Shown: positions 1-12,282 of the stretch, in pieces
How the letters are laid out: each line of letters opens with the position of its first letter
Position numbering within the stretch: the first letter of the stretch is position 1
Source: Harmothoe impar
Lineage: Eukaryota > Annelida > Polychaeta > Phyllodocida > Polynoidae
Assembly (NCBI GenBank): GCA_947462335.1
Contig: OX381717.1
Location: 14,375,166 to 14,439,165, forward strand
Direction: 5' to 3'
Length of the DNA stretch: 64,000 bases
The notes under the pieces: generated by a model
The model's database searches: none
Told to the model about the DNA's origin: nothing
What the model saw: only the letters and a program-made list of their open reading frames with translations
Made by a program: the position numbers and the translations under genes

Positions 1-1130
1 CTGCCCTTGATGGCGCGTTCCGTTTTGCCCACGTAGTGCATTTTACATTTTCTGCACTGTAGACAATATATCAGGTTCCAGCTCTCGCACGTTACGTTTG
101 TTTTTGTGGAGTAGCTTTTTCCCGTGATGTTACAAGTAACACTTCCGGTTTTGCTGATTTTAGCGCACTTGTAACAAAAGAGCTTTCGACATTTGTTTCT
201 GGGCCTTTTTGTGTTTGGGTCACTCAGTGGTTTGCCTCCAAAAATCCCGTCTTCCTCGTCATTGGAAGTGGGGTAGTTTATGGCCGCTCTGACTAGATGG
301 TCTTTTAGATTTTAGGGCGTTTTTGGCCTTTTACTAGGCCCCCTCTCCTCAAGAATTTGGTGGTTTTTGAGGATCCTAGTCTGTCCCAATTTTTGGATAC
401 CGTTTTGTTTATAATATTGTTACCTGGTCTGTGGGTACTGATCAGGTATGATGTGTCTTTGTCTTTTGTTTTTTTCGGTTTGGTTTTCAGACATTCTCGT
501 CTGTCCTGAGATTTTACCTTTGCTAGGGCCTTTTTTAGGATCACCTCTGGGTAGCCTTTTTCTATGAACTCTAGCATTTTTTGCCTGGTGTGTCTTTTGA
601 AGTCTTCCATTTTTTGGCATATTCTGAAGATCCTGAGTATCTGTGAATATGGTAGACTTGCTTTTGTTGAGAGTGGATGTGCCGATGTGTAGTCCAAGTA
701 GGTGTTCACATCAGTCGGTTTATTGTACAGGTCCGTGTACAGTTTTTTGGTTTCCGTGTCCAGTTTTACTCTGGTGTCTAGGAAACTGATTTCATATTTT
801 GAGATTTCTGCCGTGAATTTGATGGTGTCATGGAAATCGTTCAGATGTTTTATCCATCTGTCGAGTTCTTGTTTCCCGTGTGTCCACACGAAAAATATGT
901 CATCAATGAATCTGAGCCAGATTTCCGTTTTTTTGTCATGGCCTTGTAGGGCTGCGATTTTCCATGAACAGGTTTGCATATAAGGGGGCTAGCCTGGTGC
1001 CAATGGCCGTTCCCCTTTTCTGCAGATAGTGTCGCCCATTGAACTGGATGTGGTTCATTTTTAGGCTGTGCAGCCCTATACCATCCCTTCTGGATCTGCC
1101 CCTGTGTGGATGCATTCAAAAAGGTCATGA
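1..1130 (-). pseudogene. Penelope-like retroelement: 3' part of RT plus GIY-YIG linker, decayed
   Basis: Read on the minus strand. At about 1040-975 the frame holds the palm-upstream motif of Penelope RTs ([16 protein letters not shown], then YANLF). A frameshift near 970 moves the reading into a 224-residue frame (305-979) with the RT catalytic box FIDDIFFVW and SFLDTRVKLD. A second frameshift near 305 moves it into NLKDHLVRAA, a Cys-rich linker (CRKLFCYKCAKISKTG), and the start of a GIY-YIG nuclease (NLIYCLQCRKC, YVGKT) that runs off the left edge. RT followed by GIY-YIG is diagnostic of endonuclease-positive Penelope-like elements. The similarity stops near 1130, so the copy is 5'-truncated. 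Two frameshifts make it inactive. Class assignment is firm; subfamily is not determined. Confidence 0.9.
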
Positions 1131-4100
1131 AAGAAAGACCAATGTAGCATACACAGTGTGGGGATTTTCCTCAGTCACTGGGAAAATCCAAATTTTCTGT
1201 TTCTGTATGTTTCTCACATTGTGACACATGGTCAGTCAACCCTAACAGGCAGCAGTGGAGCAGACCATACAGATAAGTCCAGGGATGCCCCCCCCCCCCA
1301 ATCCTAGACATGGGGGGGGGGCAGAGTATGTTTTGCCCCCCCCCCCCCAAATGTTGGAAATGCTAATGAATTATATTCATTCCTCAGTGTTACAGAAAGA
1401 AATTCCCACAAATTGACCTTATAAAATCAAATCATGTATGATTTTCAAAATTGTCCTTCCTCCGGAGACATGCCCCCACACCCCTTATGACCTTTTTGCC
1501 GCGTCGCTTTTGTCGCCCTTTGAAGGACAGTGACATTCGCCCCCCCCCAGTTTTTTCATGTAGAACCCCTCTTGGGAGAGGGGAACTAAAGTAATAATAG
1601 GCCTGGATTGGCTGGAAGGTGTGGGGGGGGGGGGGGGGGGAGGGGCTCAAAGAAGATGCCCCCCCTCTGGGGTGCCTCTACCCTGTATTGATTCTAAAAA
1701 TGTAGACCTAGACCTAGAACGTGTAGACCCTCTTTTTTCCCTTTTCTTAAATGATTTTCACAAGGTTTTTTTCCAATTCAAAGATGGGTTAGGCGCTAAT
1801 TTTGGGTCGATTTTAATTTCTCAGTGGTACAGCGTCTTTGTGTTCATAATGTCCATGCAAATATGTTTAATTATTCTGATATTCATAAATCCAGAAAATA
1901 TAGAGGATATTGTGGTCAGAGTAGGTCAGGCGATCCGACTCTATTAGAAAATGGAGTCATCTGACCCAGTTTTCTCTATATTTAATGGATTTACAAGTAA
2001 CAGGATGCTTTAAAAAGCTACACACATGATTATATCGACATTATGAACACAAACACGTTGAAAAAAGAAAATTAAAAATTGACCCCAAATTAGCTCCTAA
2101 CCCATCTTTAAAATTCATACAGGTCTTTCTGGGGGGTACTTTTCTTGAGTGACCTATCTTGTATAATGCTGATGACTTTTTACCTCTAAAAAGTAAAATG
2201 GGATGATATGTTACTAGTGTGCTTCAAAGGGGCCACCTCACACATCGATTTTCGACCCAAGGCGGGGGGTAAACATTTTGAGGGGGATTTTGTGTGCTCC
2301 GTACAAAAACCCACCACCCCCACCCTGTTGTTGAAAAAGTATCACTCCCTTATGTTGATCATGTATACTAAAGATCTACTGCCCTTTGTTAATGACACTG
2401 TTCTACGACAAAAAAAAAGAACTGGGGGCAGACCTGCCTTACTAGACTAATTTGAGGTCATTGAATCCAAAAATGATGGTAAGAAATGCACCATAAGCCT
2501 CAGTTTCAAGATATTTCAACTATGTTTATTTGTTGGTCTTATACTAGATGTACGGAATGACCGACATGTAGCAAGGATAGCAGCCATGAAGAAATTTCAA
2601 CTTTGTCACCCTGGCAGAGATAACACAACCCTGAATCCCATATCGGGAAAAGAAATCATTAGAAACAGAATTCTACACTATCATGGAGCTGTATTTGTGG
2701 TATTTTATTTTTAGTTATATTTATTGAAAAACGCCATAATACATATAGATTAATCTAGAAAGGATGAAACATTTCTGAAAACCACTAATACCAGAATTAT
2801 AACCCATAAGATCCTTCAGGTTCTGTTTTAGTACTGTTTTCAGCCACTACAGGGCACCAGAAAGGCAGAGAAGCCTGAAATAGACCAGAAATGCCTTTGG
2901 GTAATTTTGTATGCAGAATACAATGGTACATCTTTGGTGTTCCATCTTTGTTGATAGAATACCATAATTATCTTGAATGTAAAATTAATGATTTCTAGGC
3001 AAAAATGCCACTTTCTGGTTACCATGGCAGCCATTCTCATATTATATAATATATGATATATTATTTCTAGTATCTTTGAAATGCCATCAATATCGCAAAC
3101 CTTATAATAGGCATTTCAAATCCCTCTCAGAACCAAATTTCTACTATAAGCTATCCATTTATCAGCACATTCATCAATAAAATCTATTTATGCATAACAC
3201 ATTTGCTAAGCATATTGCTGGAACCTGGTTGGAGACGATCCTGATAGGGAAAACAATAGGAAGGCAAAACGGGCCTCATTAAGCACAAGTTATATGTTGC
3301 AATGTGATATTTCAGACTTCATCATTAACCAAGAGTACTTAATTCTGCAATAAATCAATAACATATCAATCAGGTAAATGGATTAAAATAGGTTTCAGGT
3401 GAAAAAAGGCATTTTGCTACTTATAGATTAGATAGTGTTTATATAAGAACTAGCTGGTGATACAAAAAGAGACCATGTGACTTACCACACAATTCTAAGT
3501 GCTATTTTTGAATTCCCCAGGTCAAAATACATATGTATAAATGTGTCTGGTCTCGGTTTTTTCAACTTTTGAAAATTTGTAGAACAGTGCAATCTTAAAT
3601 AAATGTTACAATCTTTAATTAAGATAATATCGATTAAGATTACGTAAATTTCTTCTCCACGCTCCTGCTTAAGTTCGTCACCATGCGCATGGGTGACTGT
3701 GTTATAAACATCAACAGAAAACTTGGATATTCCCAATGACAGAGGGTTTTCCCAAGTGGTAATGGTATGGTAAATAGATCAGCAGGACCAGATCTTGGAC
3801 GGTGTAAGGCTGCAAGTAGAGCTATGTATACATCTTCTATCTCTGTCTGCTAAGGTAGAATTCATATCATATCATCAATTCTAAAAAATGACCTTTAAAT
3901 GATTGTTTGTAAAATCTCTTTGCTCTGCGCTGTTTGGTAGCTGCACCGTAATATTTATTAAATAATTTGAGATACAGCAAACGAAAGGGCCCTAGCGTAA
4001 AAATCCAATGGGCAGTACCTAGGCATAATGCAATACTTGTAATTGTATTATTTTAACCCAATAAAACACATTTTTACAAAAAGGTTGACTAACCTTGCAG

Positions 4101-5100
4101 CAGAAGCAACACAGTCCTTTTAGAAATAACAGGGGTGATACAGGCCAGCAATTATCGAAAAATTTGACAGCCTCATAAGTGTTGGTACCAATGAATGGGC
4201 ACAACTGTAATGTGGCGATGATGAGCGGAGTTTGAGTTTAAACATTTTTATTTGGCACATAAGTACATAATACACATTACGATTTTCAACAAATGGCCAA
4301 GGGTTCAAGTGGCCCATATGAAAATAACAATAGTAATAGTAATAGTGGGAGACAAAAGTCCAATATAGGTACTAGAGCACTACATGTCTACAATATAACT
4401 ATAGTAGGCTTCGCTCAACACAGTTTCGCGCAAAATGTCATTGATACACAATCATTATCAAGTTAGGCACTTTACAACCATACACCGAAAAAACATGGAC
4501 ATACATTATGTAAAGTAGACGGGTAACACGAGCGTAGTTTTCCACGAACATGGCACACATCATACCAAGATAAATCATTATTCATTATTCACTCTATTAA
4601 GCAGTATGTTTCGAGTACATATCATTTCATACTAAGGGGAAAAATAATAATTTTCTCTTTACTCTTTAATAGATGACATAAAATTATCTAGAGTGTCTAA
4701 ATGGTGTAACTCCGCATCTAATTTATTTCACAGGAGGTAGCCTCTATACAGAGGGCTTCCCCTATACTTGGCACCTTTTGGTCGCTGTAATTTTAACTCC
4801 GGCTTATTACTATTTCTCAACACTCGTTCTTGTACAGTACAAGGATGTTGTTAGCGTCTCTCGAGTGGTTTACATTAAATAACCTACATGTTCTGATCAT
4901 ATGAAATAAACATACATTTTCTATGCACTAGACATACAAATATAAACTAGGAATTTTTGATAATAATGTTTTCATTGGTGGAATAGCTGTGTGCCTTCTA
5001 AATCCCTGACAAGAGGGAAAGGAATTCTAGATGATGTACATACCACTCTATGTATTACTTTGAATAATGTAAACTATTTAACATGGCAGATAACATGCCT
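1131..5100. other. Gene-free A+T-rich spacer with G/C homopolymer runs
   Basis: No gene is supported. There is a small hairpin at 1161-1190 (GGATTTTCC/GGGAAAATCC), several poly-G or poly-C runs (1288-1350, 1538-1547, 1622-1640), the inverted repeat listed separately, and otherwise unique-looking A+T-rich sequence. Short ORFs here lack recognisable domains. Confidence 0.6.
1768..2122. repeat. Inverted repeat, MITE-like
   Basis: About 80 bases at 1772-1853 (…gatgggttaggcgctaatttt… to …ttgtgttcataatgtc) recur as an imperfect reverse complement at 2030-2115. This explains the 108-residue plus-strand ORF at 1621-1947, which runs across the left arm and is probably not coding. Confidence 0.65.
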
Positions 5101-5114
5101 CCATTTAATACTCC

Positions 5115-5235
5115 ATTTAAGACCCCTTGTTGTGCCCCGTATTGTCCACTTTAAGATGGTTAGGCTGCGGACACACTGTGATGTGGACATTTTGCAGCAT
5201 GTAGACAATGCAGGGCACAACACCCGTTACTATAG
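5115..5235. repeat. Palindromic repeat, GTTGTGCCC…GGGCACAAC
   Basis: The arms TTGTTGTGCCCCGTATTGTCCAC and GTAGACAATGCAGGGCACAAC face each other around about 60 bases. A related half-copy lies at 26983-27140, so this is a dispersed foldback family. Confidence 0.6.
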
Positions 5236-5312
5236 GAGTGCATACTATTACTTTCAAAATCCAGGAATCTCTCTCATGTAGCCTATATTTGTCTTTGCCA
5301 GAAAACAGTGCA

Positions 5313-6060
5313 TATCTAGACATACTAATGAAGTATAGAATGTTCAGAAGGTAGTATAAGTATATTTTAGGCCATCTGACCTTGGTGGAGAGACACCCAT
5401 ACTTGTCTCAGGGTCAGCCTCAGTACGAAGCACATTTAAAATGTATTGAAATATGTATTTAAGCTGAAATTATGATTAGATATGTGTATTTGTATTGAAT
5501 TTATGGTTTCAAGTGGTTTCCATGGAAACAGGTTTACTCTTACCTAAAGGTCTTTGCCATGTAGGTCCATGTCTTATTTCCCTGGAGCCAGCGTTTGTCT
5601 CTATCAGAATACATGAAATAGTACATACAAAATAGAAGGTTCAGCATGTAGTATAAGTGGATCTTTAAGTCATATTTCATATTTTGACCTTGAATGACAC
5701 GACCTTGATCTTGGCCAAGGTCAACTTTTTTTTTCTGGAATAGCCTGATTAGGAAGTACATATCTAGACATATTCAAAAGAAATAGAAGTTTCTGCATGA
5801 AGAATAAGTGCATTTTTAGGTCATATTTCATATTTTGACCTTGAATAACATGACCTTGACCGGAGGTCCCATATAAGGGGCTGCCTGGCTCTCTGTGAAC
5901 TACACCTGGTCGAGCTGTGGGAAGCTTTACAATGCCTTGTTAAACAGGCCTACGTCTGGCCACAATGACCTTGACCTTTGCTACGGTCAACCAATTGTAT
6001 TTTCTGGATTAGCCCAGTTAGAAAGTATATTTTGGTATTTGGAAACATGTCAAAAGGTGA
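5313..6060. repeat. Imperfect tandem units rich in TGACCTTGA
   Basis: Units starting near 5313, 5610 and 5760 share 'agaaggttcagcatgtagtataagt…ttaggtcatatttcatattttgaccttgaa'. The motif TGACCTTGA, which resembles a monomeric nuclear-receptor (ERR-type) site, recurs many times. I see no gene. Confidence 0.55.
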
Positions 6061-8241
6061 ATTTAAACCATAATTATCGGTAAATATGTAAAAACTTTAC
6101 CTGGTTGTCATGGAAACGGGCATCCCCTGAGCTTAAGCTACACCAGATGCAAATCCATGACATATTATCAGATGCCTCAGATAGTATCTATAGTGATAGT
6201 GTGACCCCCTATTTGGCTCTCAGAATTGGTCTGGCTCATGGACTATTGGCATATTCATCTCTGGGCAGCATTAGTGGCACTGGCGGATACTGCCGGGAGA
6301 CTGGCATCAGACCGCAGATCGTCCTGGCCACTCAAAAAAAATCATTGGTTCCTCATCACCGTGCCCGTCATAAATATCTTTGGAGAAAACTCATTTTTAT
6401 GGCATTTTTGATGAAAAATCAGTTAAAATTGATAAATATTTACATACTTGGTATCAAATTGAAGCTGATGCTGTCAGTAATGCAGTGAGGTAAGAATAAG
6501 GCCAATCGAAAACTGTTTTTTTAAGAAAACCTTTTTCTTCGCATTTTCTCAAGTGAAAAACATGATAAAAATGGAGAAATATTGGTATATTTAGTATCAA
6601 ATTAAAAAAACATTTTGGTCACAAAAAGCGTACTATGCAGAAACAAGTGTCTTTTACTGTTTTTAATAGGAATGGTCTTGAGGTTAGTACATCTGATGTG
6701 GGACAAAATATATAGATATCCCTAAAAGTGAGTTAGAATTTTCAAAAATAATAATCCATTTGACTTACATTCTGTTCCATTTCTCCGATTTTTCTCTTAC
6801 TAGATGTTATTGCCAAATATATATATATATGATCATTTTGGAATAACAACATGCACACTTTTATCCCCCCCCATTGAAAATACACTCGAAAACCCCAAGA
6901 CATTGGATCCATTTGTGACCTATTAACACCCATTTATGACCATCAATTCACCTCTATTCTCCAAATATTATACTTTTACAGTGCTTGGAATACATTTGAG
7001 TAATATTTAGAATTTAAAGAAAAATCTGATATATACGCCCACCCCACTTTAATTAGGCCTAGATATGTCTGCTGCATCCTAAACAGAGTCTTAAAGGGGT
7101 ACAATACTCTTTATGTCCCACCAATAGATTTCCCCAGGATTACAGCAGTTACTTTCCACATGTATAAATTTACTGTATACAAGTGAGAAAAAACAGCAAC
7201 TTATGGTTGAAATAAACAGAGTAGGGCATTTGCTCATCAGGCACTTGTGTAAAATTAATGAAATGAATATTAAAAATTCCTGATACAAACAGTTGGTTAC
7301 ACTGATAACGATGGAAAATTGACTTGAATATTTGAACTTGGACAGACATAAAAAGTGCTGTCAGTAGATGCTTGCTAATGATGTTGATAGTGATGTCGAC
7401 TTGGAAACTGTGTTAGTATACAAAGTGCATCTTGCTGACAGTAGACTCTAAAGAAATGACAAAGAAATGAAAAAGATATGAAGACAATACTATTTACACT
7501 GAAATAGTACTTCTACTTTTGTGACTTTAGAATATTGGCGGACATGAAAAACGCATGTGATATGAATGTTTTGTACCAATAAAAACATTAAAAACTCAAC
7601 TCAATTCAACCTAAATCTTTATATACAAATCGCAAAATACATATATATATCAGTACTTTAAACGAAATACATATTTTATTGAAAATTGTAATTATTTCTA
7701 ACCTCAAACTCCAACAGTAACAGTGAAAAAACACATTACATTTAGATTTCATCCAAAACGAAAAAGATCCTACCAATAGATCATCTCTATATTAGAAATT
7801 TCGAGCAACAATACACTTGTGCACAACATGAAAACAATTAAAAGTACATGTTACTGTGTGTTACTAGTGGTATTAATTTTTCCACCAAAAATTGTGATCC
7901 GAAATAGAGATTATTGTGAGAAAGGGGTTGATTTAGATAATAACTCCTTCTCTAGAAAGGAATAACCTAACTTTACAGATGGCTAGTGTGTGTTGCCACC
8001 TATATCCCTCTAGGCTGCGCGGACTTGGCGTCTGTGGGCAAGACTATCGAACACCTTTAACAACATAGCAGAGTATTGCATCAAATATTGCCCTATATTT
8101 TAGTATATAACACAGAGTAATGATATGTCATAATTGTTACCTCTTGCAAATGCTCATAAACCAATAACTGTTGCTGTTGACATGAAGGAACTATTTTTGT
8201 ATGCCTCATATACTTTACACTTTCATTTGTATATTTGTTAT
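6061..8241. other. Gene-free spacer
   Basis: No convincing gene. A block near 6430-6490 (atcaaattgaagctgatgctgtcagtaatgcagtg) resembles 30140-30180, so part of it is a dispersed repeat. The rest is unique A+T-rich DNA. Confidence 0.5.
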
Positions 8242-8646
8242 TATCGAGGAGAGATATAATTCCACGATTTCAAGCTCTGAAAGCTACCACAGACTTCATG
8301 ATCTCGCCGAGATTAATATTTCACACTTTTTCCTAACTGTTATTGTTCTCCATTTTCTTTAATTTTAAGTGAATCACTTAGGTTTTGGTATAATATGATG
8401 CAGAAGCCAGTTTCCCAACTTTCCATCTGTACTTGATGCAATAAAATGCTTTGGATTATTGTAAATCATGTAAATACTGTACTTGACCTAAATAAAATGG
8501 ATCAGGGCACTTTTCTGACAAATGTACAGGTTGTTTCCATCCTTATATCTACCTACCTATATTAGTATTCTAATAATGTAAAGTGCCATTACTTTCCTCA
8601 ACACCTGTTTTATCAGTATTGCCCTTTCAATGATACATTACATACG
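8242..8646 (+). repeat. Long direct repeat, copy 1
   Basis: About 405 bases from 'tatcgaggagagatataa' to 'tacatacgc' are nearly identical to 10023-10435. The two copies enclose inverted and tandem repeats, like the ends of a composite element, but I found no ORF or tg…ca ends that would make them LTRs. Confidence 0.8.
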
Positions 8647-8679
8647 CGTCTTTGATTCTACGTCATTGTTTTTGATTCG

Positions 8680-9050
8680 GAAATTGCGTGCCGACGAGTC
8701 GATATCTCCGGATCTACTTCGTTTTCAGGGTTGCGACCTGTCCCATTGTCTTTATTTTCGAATTTTAGGCCGAAAACATGTGCTGGGGGGTGGAATGGTG
8801 GCTATTTGGACCAATTTGAGCAATTTTATCGATTCGAGGAGACGAGACGCAAACGAAATCCAACATGGCGGGCGTCAACTCACATCGATTCGAATCGATA
8901 AAATTGCTCAAATTGGTCCAAATAGCCACCATTACACCCCCCAGCACATGTTTTCGGCCGAAAATTCGAAAATAAAGACAATGGGACAGGTCTGAGCCTC
9001 CAAAAACGAAGTAATTCGTCACATATCGACTCCTCCGCGCGCCGAAAATT
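8680..9050. repeat. Long near-perfect hairpin
   Basis: The arm 8752-8845 and its reverse complement at 8882-8975 are almost identical over about 93 bases around a roughly 36-base centre. Weaker matching extends outward to 8680 and 9050. Partial copies of the right arm follow at 9148-9300 and 10515-10675. The minus and plus ORFs across it mirror each other and are not taken as genes. Confidence 0.85.
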
Positions 9051-9369
9051 GTCAAAACAACAACAATTTCCGAATCTCACGTGACCCCAGTCCTGACTTC
9101 TGATTGGTCGAGAGCTGAATCACGCCAGAGCCGCCGTCTTTCTGGCGGCATCGATTCGAATCGATAAAATTGCTCAAATTGGTCCAAATAGCCACCATTC
9201 CACCCCCAGCACATGTTCTTGATGCTCAATATGCTCTCAATGACTGAAATAATCATCATTTTAACCCCCAAGCACATGTTTTCGGCCTAAAATTCGAAAA
9301 TAAAGAGAATGGGACAGGTGCGCTAAACGGGCGAAAATGGGGGTCATTTGGCATATTTTGATTTTCCGG

Positions 9370-9862
9370 CTTCATTTATGCATCATATAGACGGTTATGC
9401 GCACTCCCATGTGCATCATGGGGCTCATATAGCCCCCCCTTACCCTCGCTGAAGCCAAAAAAACACAAAAAAAATATAATTTTTTTTACGATGAACGAGT
9501 AGTTTCTAGGGGCGCGCGGACTTTTGATTTCGTCCGACTTCATTTATGCATCATATAGACGGTTATGCGCACTCCCATGTGCACCATGGGGCTCATATAG
9601 CCCCCCCTACCCTCGCTGAAGCCAAAAAAACACAAAAAAAATAATATTTCTTTTACGATGAACGAGTGCTTTCTAGGGGCGCACAGACTTTTGATTTCGT
9701 CCGACTTCATTTATGCATCCACAGAGTTCGTGATGCATCATATAGACGGTTTTGCGGACTCCCATATGCATCATGCGGCTCATATATCCCCCCCCCCACC
9801 CTCGCTGAAGCCAAAAAAACAAAAAAAACAAAATTTCATTTTTTTACGATGAACGAGTCCTT
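9370..9862 (+). repeat. Three tandem copies of a ~168-bp unit
   Basis: Copies begin at 9370, 9538 and 9705 with 'cttcatttatgcatc' and each ends in an A-rich stretch and 'tacgatgaacgag'. The third has a 20-base internal insertion. Short 33-bp repeats (cctttcctgcccaaaatcctc) follow at 9895-10020. Confidence 0.8.
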
Positions 9863-10022
9863 GAATTCAAAAATCCACAATTTTTTATTATATTATTTTC
9901 CTCCTTTTCTGCCCCATATCCTGTTTTATACCAGCTTTCCTGCCCAAAATCCTCATTTTTAGGCCCTTTCCTGCCCAAAATCCTCTTTTTTAGCCCCTTT
10001 CCTCTCCAAAATCCTCTTCTCC

Positions 10023-10435
10023 TATCGAGGAGAGATATAATTCCACGATTTCCAGCTCTGAAAGCTACCACAGACTTCATGATCTCGCTGAGATTAATAT
10101 TTCACACTTTTTCCTAAATGTTATTGTTCTCCATTTTCTTTAATTTTAAGTGAATCACTTAGGTTTTGGTATAATATGATGCAGAAGCCAGTTTCCCAAC
10201 TTTCCATCTGTAGGCCCTACTTGATGCAATAAAATGCTTTGGATTATTGTAAATCATGTAAATACTGTACTTGACCTAAATAAAATGGATCAGGTCACAT
10301 TCCTGACAAATGTACAGGTTGTTTCCATCCTTATATCAACCTAACTATATTAGTATTCTAATAATGTAAAGTGTCATTACTTTCCTCAACACCTGTTTTA
10401 TCAGTATTGCCCTTTCAATGATACATCACATACGC
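10023..10435 (+). repeat. Long direct repeat, copy 2
   Basis: Second copy of 8242-8646, with a few substitutions and a short insertion ('taggccc' near 10211). Confidence 0.8.
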
Positions 10436-10826
10436 TTATTTCATCGTACTTCATCATGTTTGAACGTATGAAGTATGAAATGTAGAAAGACCGAACGAAA
10501 TCCAACATGGCGGGCCTCAACTCGCATCGATTCGAATCGATAAATATGCTCTAAATGACCTAAATATTCATCATTTCTACCCCCTAGCACATGTTTTCGG
10601 CCTAGAATTCGAAAATAAAGACAATGGCGCTGGTCGCAACCCTGAAAACGAAGTAGATCCGGAGATATTGATATGGAGAGGGCGCGAGATTCGGAAATTG
10701 TTTTGAAATTTCGCTCACGGCCGTATCAGAAAATCACCTATAACTCTGTTTCTACTGCTCTGATCGTAATTTCGATGACAGCATCATGATCGTGCAAAAA
10801 TTCTGCTATAGAGAGATTATTTGAAA

Positions 10827-11335
10827 AGGAATTTTAGCTTGAGGGGATAATAAAATCTTCCTATATAAATTCAATTCCTATTGGGACTAGGCCTACTTTT
10901 AGCTTGAGGGGATAATAAAATCTTCCTATATAAATTCAATTCCTATTGGGACTAGGCCTACTTTTAGCTTATGGGGATAATAAAATCTTCCTATATAAAT
11001 TCAATTCCTATTGGGACTAGGCCTACATTTTAGCTTGAGGGGATAATAAAATCTTCCTATATAAATTCAATTCCTATTGGGACTAGGCCTACATTTTAGC
11101 TTGAGGGGATAATAAAATATCTTCCTATATAAATTCAATTCCTATTGGGAGTAGGCCTACTTTTAGCTTGAGGGGATAATAAAATCTTCCTATCTAAATT
11201 CAATTCCTATTGGGACTAGGCCTACTTTTAGCTTGAGGGGATAATAAAATCTTCCTATATAAATTCAATTCCTATTGGGACTAGGCCTACTTTTAGCTTG
11301 AGGGGATAATAAAATCTTCCTATATAATTTGAATT
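10827..11335 (+). repeat. Minisatellite, eight ~65-bp units
   Basis: The unit runs 'ttttagcttgaggggataat' to 'gggactaggcctac'. Eight nearly identical units are seen, the last one truncated. Homogeneity suggests recent expansion. Confidence 0.85.
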
Positions 11336-11392
11336 CATTTTTATTGTCCCACTCCGTCATGTTGGATTTCGTTCAAGTCTCGTCTGCTCTCG

Positions 11393-11547
11393 TCGGGCGC
11401 CAGGGGGTGGGGGCGAAAAATTTTCGCCGCCTTCGGCGAGGGGGCGCTATATTACGCGCGCTCTCGAGAGGGGGGGGGCGTAAAAATGTTTCGCCCCTCC
11501 GCGCGAAATCTCACCACCCCCCCTGTAATTAATAAATGAACACTCCC
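11393..11547. mobile_element. Partial copy of G-rich foldback MITE
   Basis: Its right half (gcgcgaaatctcaccacccc … ttaataaatgaacactccc) matches the right end of the complete copy at 17745-18069. The left terminal repeat is missing. Confidence 0.6.
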
Positions 11548-11549
11548 TT

Positions 11550-11815
11550 AGGCCTTTCCAGCAGAAGATCCTATTCATAGACAGTGAAAAGGCACTTTTT
11601 AGACACTTTTTAGGCCTTTCCAGCAGGAGATCCTATTTATACACAGTGAAAAGGCACTTTTTAGGCCTTTCCAGCAGGAGATCCTATTTATACAAAGTGG
11701 AAAGGCACTTTTTAGACACTTTTTAGGCCTTTCCAGCAGGAGATCCTATTTATATACAGTGAAAAGACACTTTTTAGACACTTTTTAGGCCTTTCCAGCA
11801 GGAGATCCTATTTAT
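11550..11815 (+). repeat. Minisatellite interrupted by the Ngaro-type element
   Basis: Units built from 'cactttttaggcctttccagcaggagatcctatttatacacagtgaaaagg' repeat about four times, break at 11815, and resume at 16546 (atacagtggaaaggcacttt…). The reading across the gap equals an intact unit, which fixes the insertion point. Confidence 0.85.
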
Positions 11816-11893
11816 TGTTACGGTAGGGTGATTCTGGAATAAGACATAGACACAAGGCAGGAGTGGACTTGGGCCATGTCGAGAATATATGGC
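11816..11893 (-). repeat. Split direct repeat B2 (element 3' end)
   Basis: 78 bases matching 12160-12237 with one difference (tatatggc/tatacggc). Confidence 0.9.
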
Positions 11894-11922
11894 CTTTTTA
11901 TTCATATACAGCAAAAAGAAAA

Positions 11923-12159
11923 AATAATAATCCTGAAGCGTGCACGCAGTATAGACAAACGTCAACCTCTCTGGGCGACAAGCAGGACAGCAATAAACAA
12001 AGCCTGGCGCGCCGGTTGCCCCTGACAACCTAGTACCTGGCTCCACCACCAGAGGGGGCGGCAGTGAAGGTAATACCTGAAGTATGGAGTAACCCCAACT
12101 CCCACTAGAGGGCCCCCTATGTACCAATACTAGAAACATACTCGTCTGTTTCAATACAT
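11923..12159 (-). repeat. Split direct repeat A2
   Basis: 237 bases matching A1 at 16309-16545. Confidence 0.92.
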
Positions 12160-12237
12160 TGTTACGGTAGGGTGATTCTGGAATAAGACATAGACACAAG
12201 GCAGGAGTGGACTTGGGCCATGTCGAGAATATACGGC
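12160..12237 (-). repeat. Split direct repeat B1
   Basis: Directly abuts A2 (…caatacat|tgttacgg…). This A2/B1 junction is what a circular intermediate of the element would look like. Confidence 0.9.
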
Positions 12238-12282
12238 AAACTCCCAGAATCAAACATGTACATATAAACATCATATGTCAAT

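Noticed and set aside
1621..1947. 108-codon ORF starting in a poly-G run
   Set aside because: It crosses one arm of an inverted repeat. The first codons are homopolymer glycine and there is no ATG at the start.
6105..6488. 127-codon ORF
   Set aside because: No domain, and its 3' part overlaps a dispersed repeat also seen near 30.1 kb.
8242..10435. LTRs of an LTR retrotransposon
   Set aside because: The two copies lack TG…CA ends, primer-binding site and any internal coding sequence.
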